Shown: positions 1 to 9,417, counted from the stretch's first letter. The stretch is 33,393 bases of DNA from Eubacterium sp. (GCA_022791495.1 JAAVZE010000031.1:1-33393), one strand, 5' to 3'. Made by a program: numbers and translations. The notes: generated from the sequence alone by a model not told the origin.

Positions 1-89
1 ATCGGATAAATACCAGCAACTTCTGTGTACGCATACGCGACATGAGCAGCAGCTGTATTTCCATCCATGGATTGTTTTGCTCTAGCCAT
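1..89 (-). CDS. nifJ: Pyruvate:ferredoxin (flavodoxin) oxidoreductase, N-terminal fragment truncated by window edge
   Basis: Minus-strand translation from ATG at 87-89: MARAKQSMDGNTAAAHVAYAYTEVAGIYP, matching the characteristic PFOR N-terminus; AAGGAGGA ribosome-binding site just upstream. Confidence 0.88.
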   Translation of the reverse strand, partial: MARAKQSMDGNTAAAHVAYAYTEVAGIYP

Positions 90-150
90 TTTTATAGAAT
101 CCTCCTTATTTAATTTAATAAATCATTAAAATTTATTATCATTAGCTATC

Positions 151-179
151 ATTTTATCACTATCCCTTTAAAAAGTAAA
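151..179 (-). promoter_or_regulatory. Putative sigma-A type promoter for nifJ (TTTACT-17 bp-TAAAAT)
   Basis: Read on minus strand: TTTACT (174-179), 17-bp spacer, TAAAAT (151-156), upstream of the PFOR start. Confidence 0.45.
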
Positions 180-229
180 GGCATAATCCGGTAGTTCTTG
201 TCGAATTATAAGAACATTTCTGATTTTCC

Positions 230-258
230 TTGACAAAGGAAAACTTATGTTGTATTAT
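230..258 (+). promoter_or_regulatory. Putative sigma-A promoter of GntR/ABC operon (TTGACA-17 bp-TATTAT)
   Basis: TTGACA at 230-235, TATTAT at 253-258, 17-bp spacing. Confidence 0.7.
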
Positions 259-286
259 TGTGTTAATCAATTAATACAATAATACA
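251..286. promoter_or_regulatory. 36-bp inverted repeat, candidate operator for the GntR regulator
   Basis: TGTATTATTGTGTTAAT-CA-ATTAATACAATAATACA: 17-bp arms with one mismatch, overlapping the -10 element. Confidence 0.7.
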
Positions 287-362
287 TTGATACAGCATGC
301 AGCTTACCCTTAAGAAAAGGGTAGCAGCGTCTATGACTATCTAAATTTAAGGAGGTGAATCC

Positions 363-737
363 ATGCTATGGGAACTGACCAATGACAGACCCCTTTATAT
401 TCAACTGATCGAGCATATCAAGCTTTTGATCCTTTCCGGTGAATATAAAGCAGGTCAGCCATTCCCTTCTGTCCGGGAACTGGCGCTTACTGCTAACGTC
501 AATCCAAACACGATGCAGCGGGCTCTCGCTGAACTGGAGCGGGAAGGGCTGCTCATCAATGAGCGGACAAATGGAAGAAAGATCACAGGTGATACTTCCA
601 TGATACAGGCCATGAGAGAGGATCTGGCAAATGCCAAACTATGCCGGCTAAAAGAAGAGCTGGGAAGGCTTGGTTTTAACAGTGAAGAACAACTGGCTTT
701 TATCACCTCTCAGTGGGACTGCTGTTCTACAAAATAA
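363..737 (+). CDS. GntR family transcriptional regulator (YtrA-like, short C-terminus)
   Basis: ORF 124 aa; N-terminal wHTH 'PLYIQLIEHIKLLILSGEYKAGQPFPSVRELALTANVNPNTMQRALAELEREGLL'; AAGGAGGTG RBS. Confidence 0.9.
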   Translation: MLWELTNDRPLYIQLIEHIKLLILSGEYKAGQPFPSVRELALTANVNPNTMQRALAELEREGLLINERTNGRKITGDTSMIQAMREDLANAKLCRLKEELGRLGFNSEEQLAFITSQWDCCSTK

Positions 738-789
738 ATGTGTTCCGTGGCTTAGTACACGGGAAGGAATGAAAGAATGGAGGATTATT

Positions 790-1485
790 ATGATATTATT
801 AGAGACCAAAGGGCTGTCTAAAAAATTTGGCGGCTACACAGCGCTCCAGGACGTGGATCTCACACTGGAATGTGGAAAGATCGTTGGTCTGCTGGGACCA
901 AACGGCAGCGGCAAAACCACGCTGCTGAAACTTCTCAATGGACTTCTGTCTCCTACCAGCGGAACCATCACCATCGGAGGCTATGGACCTGGCGTCATTT
1001 CCAAACAGCATGTGTCCTATCTGCCAGACGCCAATTATTTTCCGCGCTGGATGAAGGTAAATAATTTGTTTGAATACTTTACGGATTTTTTTGCTGACTT
1101 TCAGCAGGACAAAGCCGAAGATATGCTGAAAAAACTTGACATCGCCACCACCATGAAGCTGGCTCATATGTCAAAGGGAACACTGGAAAAAGTTCAGCTG
1201 GTTCTCGCCATGAGCCGGAATGCCAACCTCTACTGTCTGGACGAACCCATTGGAGGCGTGGATCCCGCCACCAGAGATTATATTCTAAATACGATTGTGG
1301 GAAACTATTGTGAAAATTCCACGGTCATCATCTCAACCCATCTGATCGCAGACGTGGAGAACATTCTGGATGAGGCTGTCTTCCTTCAAAATGGACAGAT
1401 CCGCCTTCATCAAAGTGTAGATGAAATCCGGGAAAAAGAAAATAAATCAGTGGATGCACTGTTCAGGGAGGTATTCAAATGTTAG
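790..1485 (+). CDS. ABC transporter ATP-binding protein
   Basis: Walker A 'GLLGPNGSGKTT', Walker B 'LYCLDEPIGGVDPATRD'; the ORF track starts at 670 but ATG at 790 follows GGAGG, giving MILLETKGLSKKFGGYTALQDVDL. Confidence 0.9.
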   Translation: MILLETKGLSKKFGGYTALQDVDLTLECGKIVGLLGPNGSGKTTLLKLLNGLLSPTSGTITIGGYGPGVISKQHVSYLPDANYFPRWMKVNNLFEYFTDFFADFQQDKAEDMLKKLDIATTMKLAHMSKGTLEKVQLVLAMSRNANLYCLDEPIGGVDPATRDYILNTIVGNYCENSTVIISTHLIADVENILDEAVFLQNGQIRLHQSVDEIREKENKSVDALFREVFKC

Positions 1486-2279
1486 GAAAATTAATTAAAC
1501 ACGAATTCAAATCTACCTATCGGATCTTTGTCCCCATTTATATCGGGCTGGCGCTTCTTATCTCAGCAGCCTGCCTGTTTATCCAGCTGCTGAAACATTA
1601 TAACTCGGCACCTCTCACCATTATTTCGGGATTCGGGATCATTCTTCTTGTGTTTGGCATTATATTTGTCTTTATTTCTCCGTATATTTTCCTAAGTATG
1701 CGCTTTTACAAAACAACTGCCACCAGGGAAGCATATCTGACCTTTACGGTTCCTGCCAAGACGCATGAAATCCTGCTGGGCAAATTCATCGTCTCCTACG
1801 CATGGACAATTATAACCATAATCCTGGCTTACTTTTCCGTTACCATCCTCGTTGCAGCCGGAGGTGCTGATATAAAAGATATGTTTCACTTTATATTTAA
1901 CGGAAGCAACGAATTAATGGCGATTCAGATTTTTTCTTTTCTGATCTCCTTCGCGCTGTCAATCCTGCAGATCTTTACCGCCATATCCTTGGGACAGCTG
2001 GTAAGAGATCACCGTATCATCGCCTCTCTGGCCTTTTATGCGGCCCTTTATACAGTGCAGCAGATCATCAGTATCGTGGCAATTCTGCCATTTATGATCA
2101 CAGAGATAAGTAAGGATATCTCCACGGGTATGGACACCTTCAGTACGTCTCTGGGCACGCAGACAGGCGGCTTACCAGTCAATATATATTTACTCTCCAT
2201 TATTTTAAGCGTTGTCTTCTCTGTAGTATTTTTCTTCCTGTCCAATTATATTCTGAAGAAAAAACTGAATCTGCTGTAA
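1479..2279 (+). CDS. ABC transporter permease (ABC-2-like membrane protein)
   Basis: 266 aa hydrophobic multi-pass protein overlapping the ATPase gene end by 7 nt. Confidence 0.8.
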   Translation: MLGKLIKHEFKSTYRIFVPIYIGLALLISAACLFIQLLKHYNSAPLTIISGFGIILLVFGIIFVFISPYIFLSMRFYKTTATREAYLTFTVPAKTHEILLGKFIVSYAWTIITIILAYFSVTILVAAGGADIKDMFHFIFNGSNELMAIQIFSFLISFALSILQIFTAISLGQLVRDHRIIASLAFYAALYTVQQIISIVAILPFMITEISKDISTGMDTFSTSLGTQTGGLPVNIYLLSIILSVVFSVVFFFLSNYILKKKLNLL

Positions 2280-2300
2280 AAGGAAACAAAAAACGTATTA

Positions 2301-2330
2301 AAAAAGGATTCCTCAAAGGGAATCCTTTTT
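2301..2330. terminator. Rho-independent terminator, potentially bidirectional
   Basis: AAAAAGGATTCC-tcaaag-GGAATCCTTTTT hairpin between the plus-strand ABC operon and the minus-strand NUDIX gene. Confidence 0.85.
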
Positions 2331-2385
2331 TAGCCCGAAGGCGCTGATTTCAACCTGCCTCTGACTTGTGATTTTTCAACAAGAT

Positions 2386-2844
2386 CTACCTTATCCCGAT
2401 CTGCTGGTCACTCCACATACACTCTCTTTTTAACTTCTGGTACTCCTTATAGCCCCGTTCGAGGATCTGCCGTTCATTGCCAAACTTAAGCAGATGGTAC
2501 GCCTCATGAAATTTATAAAATCCAGCATCATAAAAATCTTCTTCTCTCTGGGGATGGCAGGAAAAGCTGTCCGTCTGCATCAAATACCAGTGTACATTTT
2601 TCTCCACCACATCATCCGGCACATTAAAACTATAGTTGCTGGAACCTATATATTTTACGATCCTGCCAAACACTCCGCTTTCTTCCTGAACTTCCCGAAA
2701 GGCAGTCTCTTCAAATTCTTCTCCTGCCTCTACTGTTCCCTTGGGAAGCACCCATCCATCATACCGTTTTTTATATTTTTTGTACAACAACAGAATCTTA
2801 CCTTTAAAGATTACAACTCCGCCGCAGCTGACGATCTGACGCAC
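2386..2844 (-). CDS. NUDIX hydrolase
   Basis: Nudix box-like 'GTVEAGEEFEETAFREVQEESGV'. Confidence 0.88.
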   Translation of the reverse strand: MRQIVSCGGVVIFKGKILLLYKKYKKRYDGWVLPKGTVEAGEEFEETAFREVQEESGVFGRIVKYIGSSNYSFNVPDDVVEKNVHWYLMQTDSFSCHPQREEDFYDAGFYKFHEAYHLLKFGNERQILERGYKEYQKLKRECMWSDQQIGIR

Positions 2845-2864
2845 GCAGTTTCCCTCCTTCCAAT

Positions 2865-4346
2865 CTAAAAGTATGCATCGAATATCTTTCGCGCGATGGG
2901 AACCGCATGGGCACTTCCGGTTCCCGCTCCCTCAACAATGATACTTACTACCAGCTGTCTTTCTTCCTTTTCTGCATATCCTACAAACCAGGCATGGGAA
3001 TCCGTGGATCCCTCCTTAAACTGTGCTGAACCAGTTTTGCCTCCCGCTTTATAACGGCTGGTATTTAACGCTGTGGCAGTGCCGCTCAGCACCGCCTCTC
3101 TCATATATTCTTTCAGAACTTTTGCCTCCTTTTTGGTGATTGGTGCTGCCACTTCAGAAGGTTCCTGTTGTCTCACCACATTGCCATAAGTGTCCTCGAT
3201 ACGATCTACAAGGTAGGGTTTCATCAGCTTACCTTCATTCAGAACAGCCGATACCAGAAAAGAATTCTGCAGGGGCGTTGTCAGGACCGTTCCCTGCCCG
3301 ATGGCCGCCTGCATGATATCACCCTTCCCCTCCACATTGGCAGCATCAAACCGGGATGATTTCTGCTCCAGCTCCTTGATGGGCAGTGTCTTATTGTAAT
3401 ACAGGGAACTACATAGACCATTCCAGTCGGAGGCATTCAGCCCCATACCGATCTGGGCAAAGGCGGCATTGCAGGACTCAGAAAATGCCTTTTTTAGTCC
3501 AATAGTTCCATGAACCTCATGCCCATAACAGTTAATCGCATCTTTCCCCTTGCCGATGCTGCCGGTACAGGTATAACGAAATTCTTCATAACGGCTGGTT
3601 TCCCTCATATACTCCAGTGTGGTATAAAGCTTAAAGGTGGATCCCGGCGGATAAAGCCCCTGGGTCGCCCGGTTGTACAGAGTAGAATCATCGTCGTTGT
3701 CCCGGATCAGCGCTTCCCAGTTCCGGTCCAGCTGATTCGGATTATAAGATGGCTTTGACACCAGGGCAAGGATTTTTCCGGTGGAGGGCTCTGTTACCAC
3801 CACGGCGCCACGCCGGCTGCCCAGGGATTCACTGGCGATCTGGGATAACTTTACATTTAATGTGGTGACCACATTGTTTCCAGGATTTTTTTCTCCCTTC
3901 AACTCATTCAACAACCCGGTCAGAGGATTGATTCCTGTGGTCAGCATCGTATACCCTTCGGAAGCCTCCAGACCCGTCTTTCCGTGACTCACCCGCCCTA
4001 CCGCATGGGCAAGCAGTTCGTTATAAGGATACACTCTTTTTTCATTTCCTTTACTGTCTGTTTCTGTTTTTGCCAGTACCTTTCCCTTATCTGAGAGAAT
4101 ACTTCCTTTTTGGATCCTCTCTGCTAAAAGCTCCTGTCTCTTATTTTGCGGATTATTTAGAATTTTATCCGTGTCTCCCATCAAAAACCAGATCACATAG
4201 GAAGCCATAAAGACAAAAAGAAACATAAAAATATAGGTGACGGCAGCCATTTCCCGGTTCATCCGTCTCCGTTTCTTAACCTCTGTTCCTGGCTCTTCTC
4301 TTCCCCTCTCTCTTTCTTTTTCCTTCGCTCTTTCTTTCCTCCTCAA
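2865..4346 (-). CDS. Penicillin-binding protein, transpeptidase (PbpA/FtsI-like)
   Basis: N-terminal TM segment; 'YPPGSTFKLYTTLEY' (SxxK), 'SESCNAAFA' (SxN), 'GGKTGSAQ' (KTG). TTG start at 4346 preceded by GGAGGAGAGCC. Confidence 0.92.
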   Translation of the reverse strand: MRRKERAKEKERERGREEPGTEVKKRRRMNREMAAVTYIFMFLFVFMASYVIWFLMGDTDKILNNPQNKRQELLAERIQKGSILSDKGKVLAKTETDSKGNEKRVYPYNELLAHAVGRVSHGKTGLEASEGYTMLTTGINPLTGLLNELKGEKNPGNNVVTTLNVKLSQIASESLGSRRGAVVVTEPSTGKILALVSKPSYNPNQLDRNWEALIRDNDDDSTLYNRATQGLYPPGSTFKLYTTLEYMRETSRYEEFRYTCTGSIGKGKDAINCYGHEVHGTIGLKKAFSESCNAAFAQIGMGLNASDWNGLCSSLYYNKTLPIKELEQKSSRFDAANVEGKGDIMQAAIGQGTVLTTPLQNSFLVSAVLNEGKLMKPYLVDRIEDTYGNVVRQQEPSEVAAPITKKEAKVLKEYMREAVLSGTATALNTSRYKAGGKTGSAQFKEGSTDSHAWFVGYAEKEERQLVVSIIVEGAGTGSAHAVPIARKIFDAYF

Positions 4347-5655
4347 GGCTCTCCTCCTCTCTTCCGTTCAACACATACATTCCCTGAATGATACCGAATA
4401 TAATGATCGTGGTCATGATGGAACTTCCTCCATAACTGATCAGAGGCAGTGTCACTCCGGTGGACGGAATAAATTTGGTCACGCCTCCCACACATAAAAA
4501 CACCTGAAAAATAAAAACTACGCTGAGACCAAATGCCGTTAATTTATAAAATTGTTTTTTCATTTTCATGGCAATATTGACAAACATGATATAACTACTC
4601 AGATAAACCAGGATCAGACAGATGGCAAATACGCCGCCCAGCTCCTCGGAAATCGCAGAAAATACAAAATCACTCTCCACCACCGGCACACTGGAAGGTA
4701 GCCCTTTTCCCAGTCCCATGCCGATAAATCCTCCGGTACCAATGGCAAATAATGACCTCGCCACCTGGTATCCCTCATTTTCTATCGTCCCCCAGGGATC
4801 CTGCCAGGCCAGCACACGGGTCCGCACATGAGCAAACAACCGATAGGCGACCACTGCCGCCAGGGCGCCTCCTCCCAGTCCGGCTCCCAGATACGCCACA
4901 TTCATCGTCGCAACATAGAGCACCATCACATAAGTAATAAAGTAGATCAGCGCAGCACCAAGATCTTTTTCTGCCACAAGGATAATGACATGGACCGCCG
5001 CCACACCGGAAATCAATACAATATGCTTAAATTTCGTACTCTTCGCCAACAGCGAAGAGATAAAAAATACATACAGAATCTTCACGAATTCTGAGGGCTG
5101 GATGGATACTCCTCCAATGCTGATCCAGTTTTTAGACCCCCATTTTTCCACTCCGATGACAAAGACCAGAAGCAGAAACAAAATCCCTGCCAGAGCATAC
5201 TGCCATCCCAAACGTTCTAAAACGCCAAATCTCTCAATAAAAAACGGAACAAAAATACATAATACCATGGCAATAGCCGCCAGCACCAACTGATGAATGG
5301 CATAGCGGTAGGAAAGCCTTCCCAATATGATAAATCCCACCATCATGCACATCATCATATTATTCAGGACAAGTTTGGACAACCCCTTGTAGCACACCTG
5401 ATAAATCTTGATAAAGATAAAATAAAACGCAAGCTCCGCCAGCCATAAAAAAATATATACCAGAGACATATTTTCCATAATCAGCAGCAGACTCATCACC
5501 GTGTGCAAAAGAACGGTAAGGGTTCTCTGAACGGCAAATACCCGGTTCTGCCTGGCTCTGTCTTTGCTGGCAAATGCCCGGTATGCATAAAAAGTATAAA
5601 TACCAAACACCAGAATGATCACATATCTGGCAAGCTCTACGATAAAAAGCTCCAT
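4276..5655 (-). CDS. FtsW/RodA/SpoVE family peptidoglycan polymerase
   Basis: Multi-pass SEDS protein with 'SIQPSEFVKILYVFF', 'EKDLGAALIYF', 'FIPSTGVTLPLISYGGSS'. Confidence 0.92.
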   Translation of the reverse strand: MELFIVELARYVIILVFGIYTFYAYRAFASKDRARQNRVFAVQRTLTVLLHTVMSLLLIMENMSLVYIFLWLAELAFYFIFIKIYQVCYKGLSKLVLNNMMMCMMVGFIILGRLSYRYAIHQLVLAAIAMVLCIFVPFFIERFGVLERLGWQYALAGILFLLLVFVIGVEKWGSKNWISIGGVSIQPSEFVKILYVFFISSLLAKSTKFKHIVLISGVAAVHVIILVAEKDLGAALIYFITYVMVLYVATMNVAYLGAGLGGGALAAVVAYRLFAHVRTRVLAWQDPWGTIENEGYQVARSLFAIGTGGFIGMGLGKGLPSSVPVVESDFVFSAISEELGGVFAICLILVYLSSYIMFVNIAMKMKKQFYKLTAFGLSVVFIFQVFLCVGGVTKFIPSTGVTLPLISYGGSSIMTTIIIFGIIQGMYVLNGREEESLEEERKSEGKRKREGKRRARNRG

Positions 5656-7916
5656 TGCTCCAAAACCTCTCTTACCTCTTCTGTATCTTCCGACCGGAAC
5701 TGTATTTCCGGGATCTCTGCCAGACCCTCCGGCTCATGCCATCCCGGATTTTTTTCATATATTACATTGTAACAGTAATTACAATAATTTACCACCGTAA
5801 AGTCATCTTTTTTCGGTGTGCTGATTTCCAGCTCCCGGCTCATGCCCTCCGGACCAGAACACCTGCCCAGTTCCAGACTGGCACAGCCTTCTGTGGTCAT
5901 AACCGCTGCTCTTCCATATGCCATATAACTATGCCTCCGCAGTCCCAGCCGGTCATAAACCCTGCCTGCCCTGTGGTTCCAGAAATAGAGTTCCGGACCT
6001 GCGATCCACTCCCTTTTCTGATCCCAGAGCTGACCCATAACCGGAAGCGCTTCGATGGAAGACAGGACGGCTCCGGCGCATTCCGGACCCTGAAAACATC
6101 TGGCATACTCTCTCCATAGATCGAGAAAATGGGATTTATTTTTTTCACGTAACACTCTGGGAAGGGAAATGTAAAACCTAAGTTCACCCGCTTCTTCTGC
6201 CAGTCTGTTCCATTCTTCCGGCGAAAACTCCTCCAGCGGGAAATGCAGTCTCGTATTAGTAGCATTTACCTTTGAAGCATTTTTTACTCCCTCTATCTGC
6301 CGGAAATCTGTTATCTGTATCAGAGTAAACTGTTCCCCGCAGAAAAGCTCCCCACAGGTTTCTTTATTTTCCTCACCAACTGGAATCTGTTCCGGTTTAC
6401 ACTCTGCCTTCCGGTAACTCTGTTCCAGGATCTTTTGTTCCAGAATTTGAAATGCCTGGCGACGCAGACCGGCGATGCTTCCCAGAGGTACAAACAACTG
6501 CTCACTCACGGCCAGAGCCAGATCCTCAAATATAAACTGGCTCTCCCCGGTTTTTTTTAAACGTTTTTCTATATCTGTAGAACTTACTGGTTTTCCCTTT
6601 GCCCTTTCTGCCACAGCTCCCTCCAGCTGACAGGATAAATCTCTAAAGAACAACTCCAGCCTGACCGGTTCACCACAGACTGCCCTGAAAATTCCCCGGA
6701 TAGGAACCTTCGTATTTTTCCTGCCATGTTCGATGAGGTCATCAATCTCCATTAACAGCTCATTGTTCCTGGTACGATACACCTTCTGACCTGCCCGCAG
6801 CTGGCTTCCTTTTTTATAACGTGCCCGCACCTTTCCGTATTTCGGAACTCCTTCTTTTAGCGTGTATTCGTAAACACTGCCTCCCTCCTCGTCCCGGAAC
6901 TCTACCACGTCCTGGGGATGAAGGGTGATTTCCGCCCGGTACTCTGCCATATCTTTATTAACAGCCAGCACCGTACCCGCCAGAACACCATAATGACTGT
7001 TTTTGCTGGGGAATATGATATTCTTTTTCGATGGCTCAAATAAATATCCCCTGGTAAATCCTCCCCGGTTATAAATATCTGCCAGCCTCTGCATATCCCT
7101 GTTTAGTTCTCTATCATCTACGGGTATACCAGAAAGGCTGGCATCGGCATAGGTCCGGTAAAGATACGAAGTATAGGCGGTATAGGCAGGTTTTTTCATC
7201 CGTCCCTCGATCTTAAATGAATCCACCCCCGCCCGGATCAGCTCTTCCACCTGTCCCAGTGTACACAGATCCTTCGGGCTCAAAAGATATCCTGCTTTTT
7301 TTCCCTCTGCCTTGTAAGGCAGCCGGCAGGGCTGGGCACACATGCCGCGGTTACCGCTTCTGCCACCGATCACCTTACTCATCAGACACTGCCCGGAATA
7401 GCAGTAACACAAAGCACCATGGACAAATACCTCGATCTCCAGATCCGTTACCTGCCTCATCCGGGCGATCTCCTGGATGGACAGCTCCCGTGCCGGCACG
7501 ATTCTTGTCACCCCAAAGGGTCTCAGAAGATTGGCGCCCTCCCCTGTCAGGAGAGTCATCTGGGTACTGGCATGTATATCCATCCCTGGAAAATACTCCC
7601 TGATTAAATCCATAACCCCAAAATCCTGCACGATCACCGCATCCAGCCCGTGTTCATACAGAGGTCGGATCAAATCGTACAGACTTCCTTCCAGCTCTTC
7701 TTCTGTCAGAAGGGTATTTACCGTGAGGTAAATCTTTTTTTCGTGCAGATGGGCAAAATCCAGTATGCGGCACAACTCTTCCACATCTGGATTCTCCGCA
7801 AAGGCCCGGGCCGAAAAACGGCTTGTCCCGGTATAAATAGCATCTGCCCCTCCATATATTCCTGCATAGATAGCTTCCCGGGATCCACCCGGCGCCAGAA
7901 TCTCAATCTTTTTCAT
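5637..7916 (-). CDS. U32 family peptidase (with C-terminal DUF3656-like region)
   Basis: 'KKIEILAPGGSREAIYAGIYGGADAIYTG' and 'EVFVHGALCYCYSGQCLMSKVIGGRSGNRGMCAQPCRLPY' signature. Confidence 0.93.
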   Translation of the reverse strand: MKKIEILAPGGSREAIYAGIYGGADAIYTGTSRFSARAFAENPDVEELCRILDFAHLHEKKIYLTVNTLLTEEELEGSLYDLIRPLYEHGLDAVIVQDFGVMDLIREYFPGMDIHASTQMTLLTGEGANLLRPFGVTRIVPARELSIQEIARMRQVTDLEIEVFVHGALCYCYSGQCLMSKVIGGRSGNRGMCAQPCRLPYKAEGKKAGYLLSPKDLCTLGQVEELIRAGVDSFKIEGRMKKPAYTAYTSYLYRTYADASLSGIPVDDRELNRDMQRLADIYNRGGFTRGYLFEPSKKNIIFPSKNSHYGVLAGTVLAVNKDMAEYRAEITLHPQDVVEFRDEEGGSVYEYTLKEGVPKYGKVRARYKKGSQLRAGQKVYRTRNNELLMEIDDLIEHGRKNTKVPIRGIFRAVCGEPVRLELFFRDLSCQLEGAVAERAKGKPVSSTDIEKRLKKTGESQFIFEDLALAVSEQLFVPLGSIAGLRRQAFQILEQKILEQSYRKAECKPEQIPVGEENKETCGELFCGEQFTLIQITDFRQIEGVKNASKVNATNTRLHFPLEEFSPEEWNRLAEEAGELRFYISLPRVLREKNKSHFLDLWREYARCFQGPECAGAVLSSIEALPVMGQLWDQKREWIAGPELYFWNHRAGRVYDRLGLRRHSYMAYGRAAVMTTEGCASLELGRCSGPEGMSRELEISTPKKDDFTVVNYCNYCYNVIYEKNPGWHEPEGLAEIPEIQFRSEDTEEVREVLEQWSFLS

Positions 7917-7938
7917 CCTTACTCCTTTTTACGTGTAA

Positions 7939-7964
7939 CTAGTTCGACGACGACGTAGAACTAG
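7939..7964. repeat. Imperfect palindrome / small hairpin
   Basis: CTAGTTC-GACGACGACGTA-GAACTAG: 7-bp perfect arms plus an inner ACG/CGT 3-bp stem. Confidence 0.5.
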
Positions 7965-7968
7965 AAAA

Positions 7969-7996
7969 ACGGGAATCCGGCAACACCGTTTCCCGT
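7969..7996 (-). terminator. Rho-independent terminator downstream of zapA
   Basis: Minus strand ACGGGAA-aCGGtgttgCCGga-TTCCCGT followed by TTTTC. Confidence 0.75.
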
Positions 7997-8017
7997 CTGT
8001 TTGCATGCATCAATTAT

Positions 8018-8647
8018 TTATCGTTTTCCCTTCCGGTTTTTATTTTCCAGATCCGTGATCCGCCGCTCTGCCGCCTCGATCTTGGCTTTCAACTCACCAT
8101 TTTCCTTCTCTGCCTCTTCCAGCTTGGCTTTCAGTTCCGTATACTCTTTCTCAGCATCTTCCAATCTGGCCGCATTTCCACTGTTCTCTGCCTCCACTTT
8201 AGAAAGCTTTTCTTCCAGAGCTGCCACCTTAGTCACATTATCTTCATTTTTCACATTCAGCTCAACAATCTTCTTTTCTGCTTCCTCCAGATCATCTTTC
8301 AGAGCCTCGTTCTCCTGCCCGACCTTTGCCGTACCACTCTGGGAATCCAGGATTTCATGCTTCATCTCCAGTACCATCTTATCCTTGCGCTCATTGTCCT
8401 TCTGTATGAGCCAGGCCTCTTTCTTCGCCTTAAAATAATCGTCGGCAATATTGACAGCCAGGAGAATATTCCGAAGATCCAAATCCAGGCTGTAATAATA
8501 TTCTTTGTCCTTAAATTCCATATATTTACTGTTTATATATGTCGCTACCTTCTGGAGATACTCGGCGCTCTCAAATCCACAGATTGTATATTTTCTACCA
8601 TTGATCAACACTTCTACATCATTTTTGTTCTTCATGTTCAGCCCCAT
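8018..8647 (-). CDS. zapA: Cell division protein ZapA with long C-terminal coiled coil
   Basis: N-terminus 'NDVEVLINGRKYTICGFESAEYLQKVATYINSKYME...LLAVNIADDYFKAK' typical of ZapA, then about 100 aa of Glu/Lys/Ala heptad-like sequence. Confidence 0.85.
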   Translation of the reverse strand: MGLNMKNKNDVEVLINGRKYTICGFESAEYLQKVATYINSKYMEFKDKEYYYSLDLDLRNILLAVNIADDYFKAKKEAWLIQKDNERKDKMVLEMKHEILDSQSGTAKVGQENEALKDDLEEAEKKIVELNVKNEDNVTKVAALEEKLSKVEAENSGNAARLEDAEKEYTELKAKLEEAEKENGELKAKIEAAERRITDLENKNRKGKR

Positions 8648-8716
8648 TTCCTTACAACAATATGATTCTATACAATTCTACACGATATTTGTTTATACGT
8701 CAAGATTCCTGCATCA

Positions 8717-9415
8717 TCAGTTACTCTCTTCGCCAAAAATCTCCTGGAACAGCTGAGCATCCTGAAGAAGCTGCCCAAATCCCACTATCGCATAATCAGA
8801 ATCCCGTTGTATCTCTGTCCAGGAATCCGCTGATTTTTCGTCAAATACTCCCACGGTGCAAAAACCTCCGGCCTTTGCCCCCAGTATTCCCTTATGAATA
8901 TCCTCAAATACCAGGCACTCCTGGGGGGAACACCCCAGTTTCCCGGCTGCTTTTATGTATATATCAGGAAATCCTTTCCCCCGCTCCACTTCGCTGGTCT
9001 CCGTAAAACACTCAAATAAATCATACACTTTGTTTCTTTTCAGACACTCCGTAAATAAAGATGCGTAGGAAGCCGTCGCCACTCCAAGATAGATCCCCTG
9101 TTCCCGAAGGCATACCAGCAGCTCTCTGGCATAAGGCTTTATCTGCACTTCCTTATGATAGGTCCGCTCCGCCATACCATTCCATTCTTTTATAATATCC
9201 TCCGGCCTCTCCTTCAGCCCAAAGCGATCAATGGTATAACAGGCAGTCTCATAAAATCCCAATGCCTGAATCTCCTTTTGATAATCTGTGGGCACCTCAA
9301 AACCACGTGCTCCTAAAAAATCCTTATCCACCTGATCCCAGACCCACATGGAATCGATCAATGTCCCATCCAGATCAAAAATTGCTCCTTTTATCTTCAT
9401 TGGTATCCCTCTCAT
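8717..9415 (-). CDS. HAD family hydrolase (beta-phosphoglucomutase-like)
   Basis: 'GAIFDLDGTLIDSMWVWDQVD' and 'ECLVFEDIHKGILGAKAGG'. Confidence 0.9.
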   Translation of the reverse strand: MRGIPMKIKGAIFDLDGTLIDSMWVWDQVDKDFLGARGFEVPTDYQKEIQALGFYETACYTIDRFGLKERPEDIIKEWNGMAERTYHKEVQIKPYARELLVCLREQGIYLGVATASYASLFTECLKRNKVYDLFECFTETSEVERGKGFPDIYIKAAGKLGCSPQECLVFEDIHKGILGAKAGGFCTVGVFDEKSADSWTEIQRDSDYAIVGFGQLLQDAQLFQEIFGEESN

Positions 9416-9417
9416 TT

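Noticed and set aside
670-789. N-terminal extension of ABC ATPase ORF (start at 670)
   Set aside because: It overlaps the GntR gene out of frame; ATG at 790 with a GGAGG RBS gives the normal ABC N-terminus.
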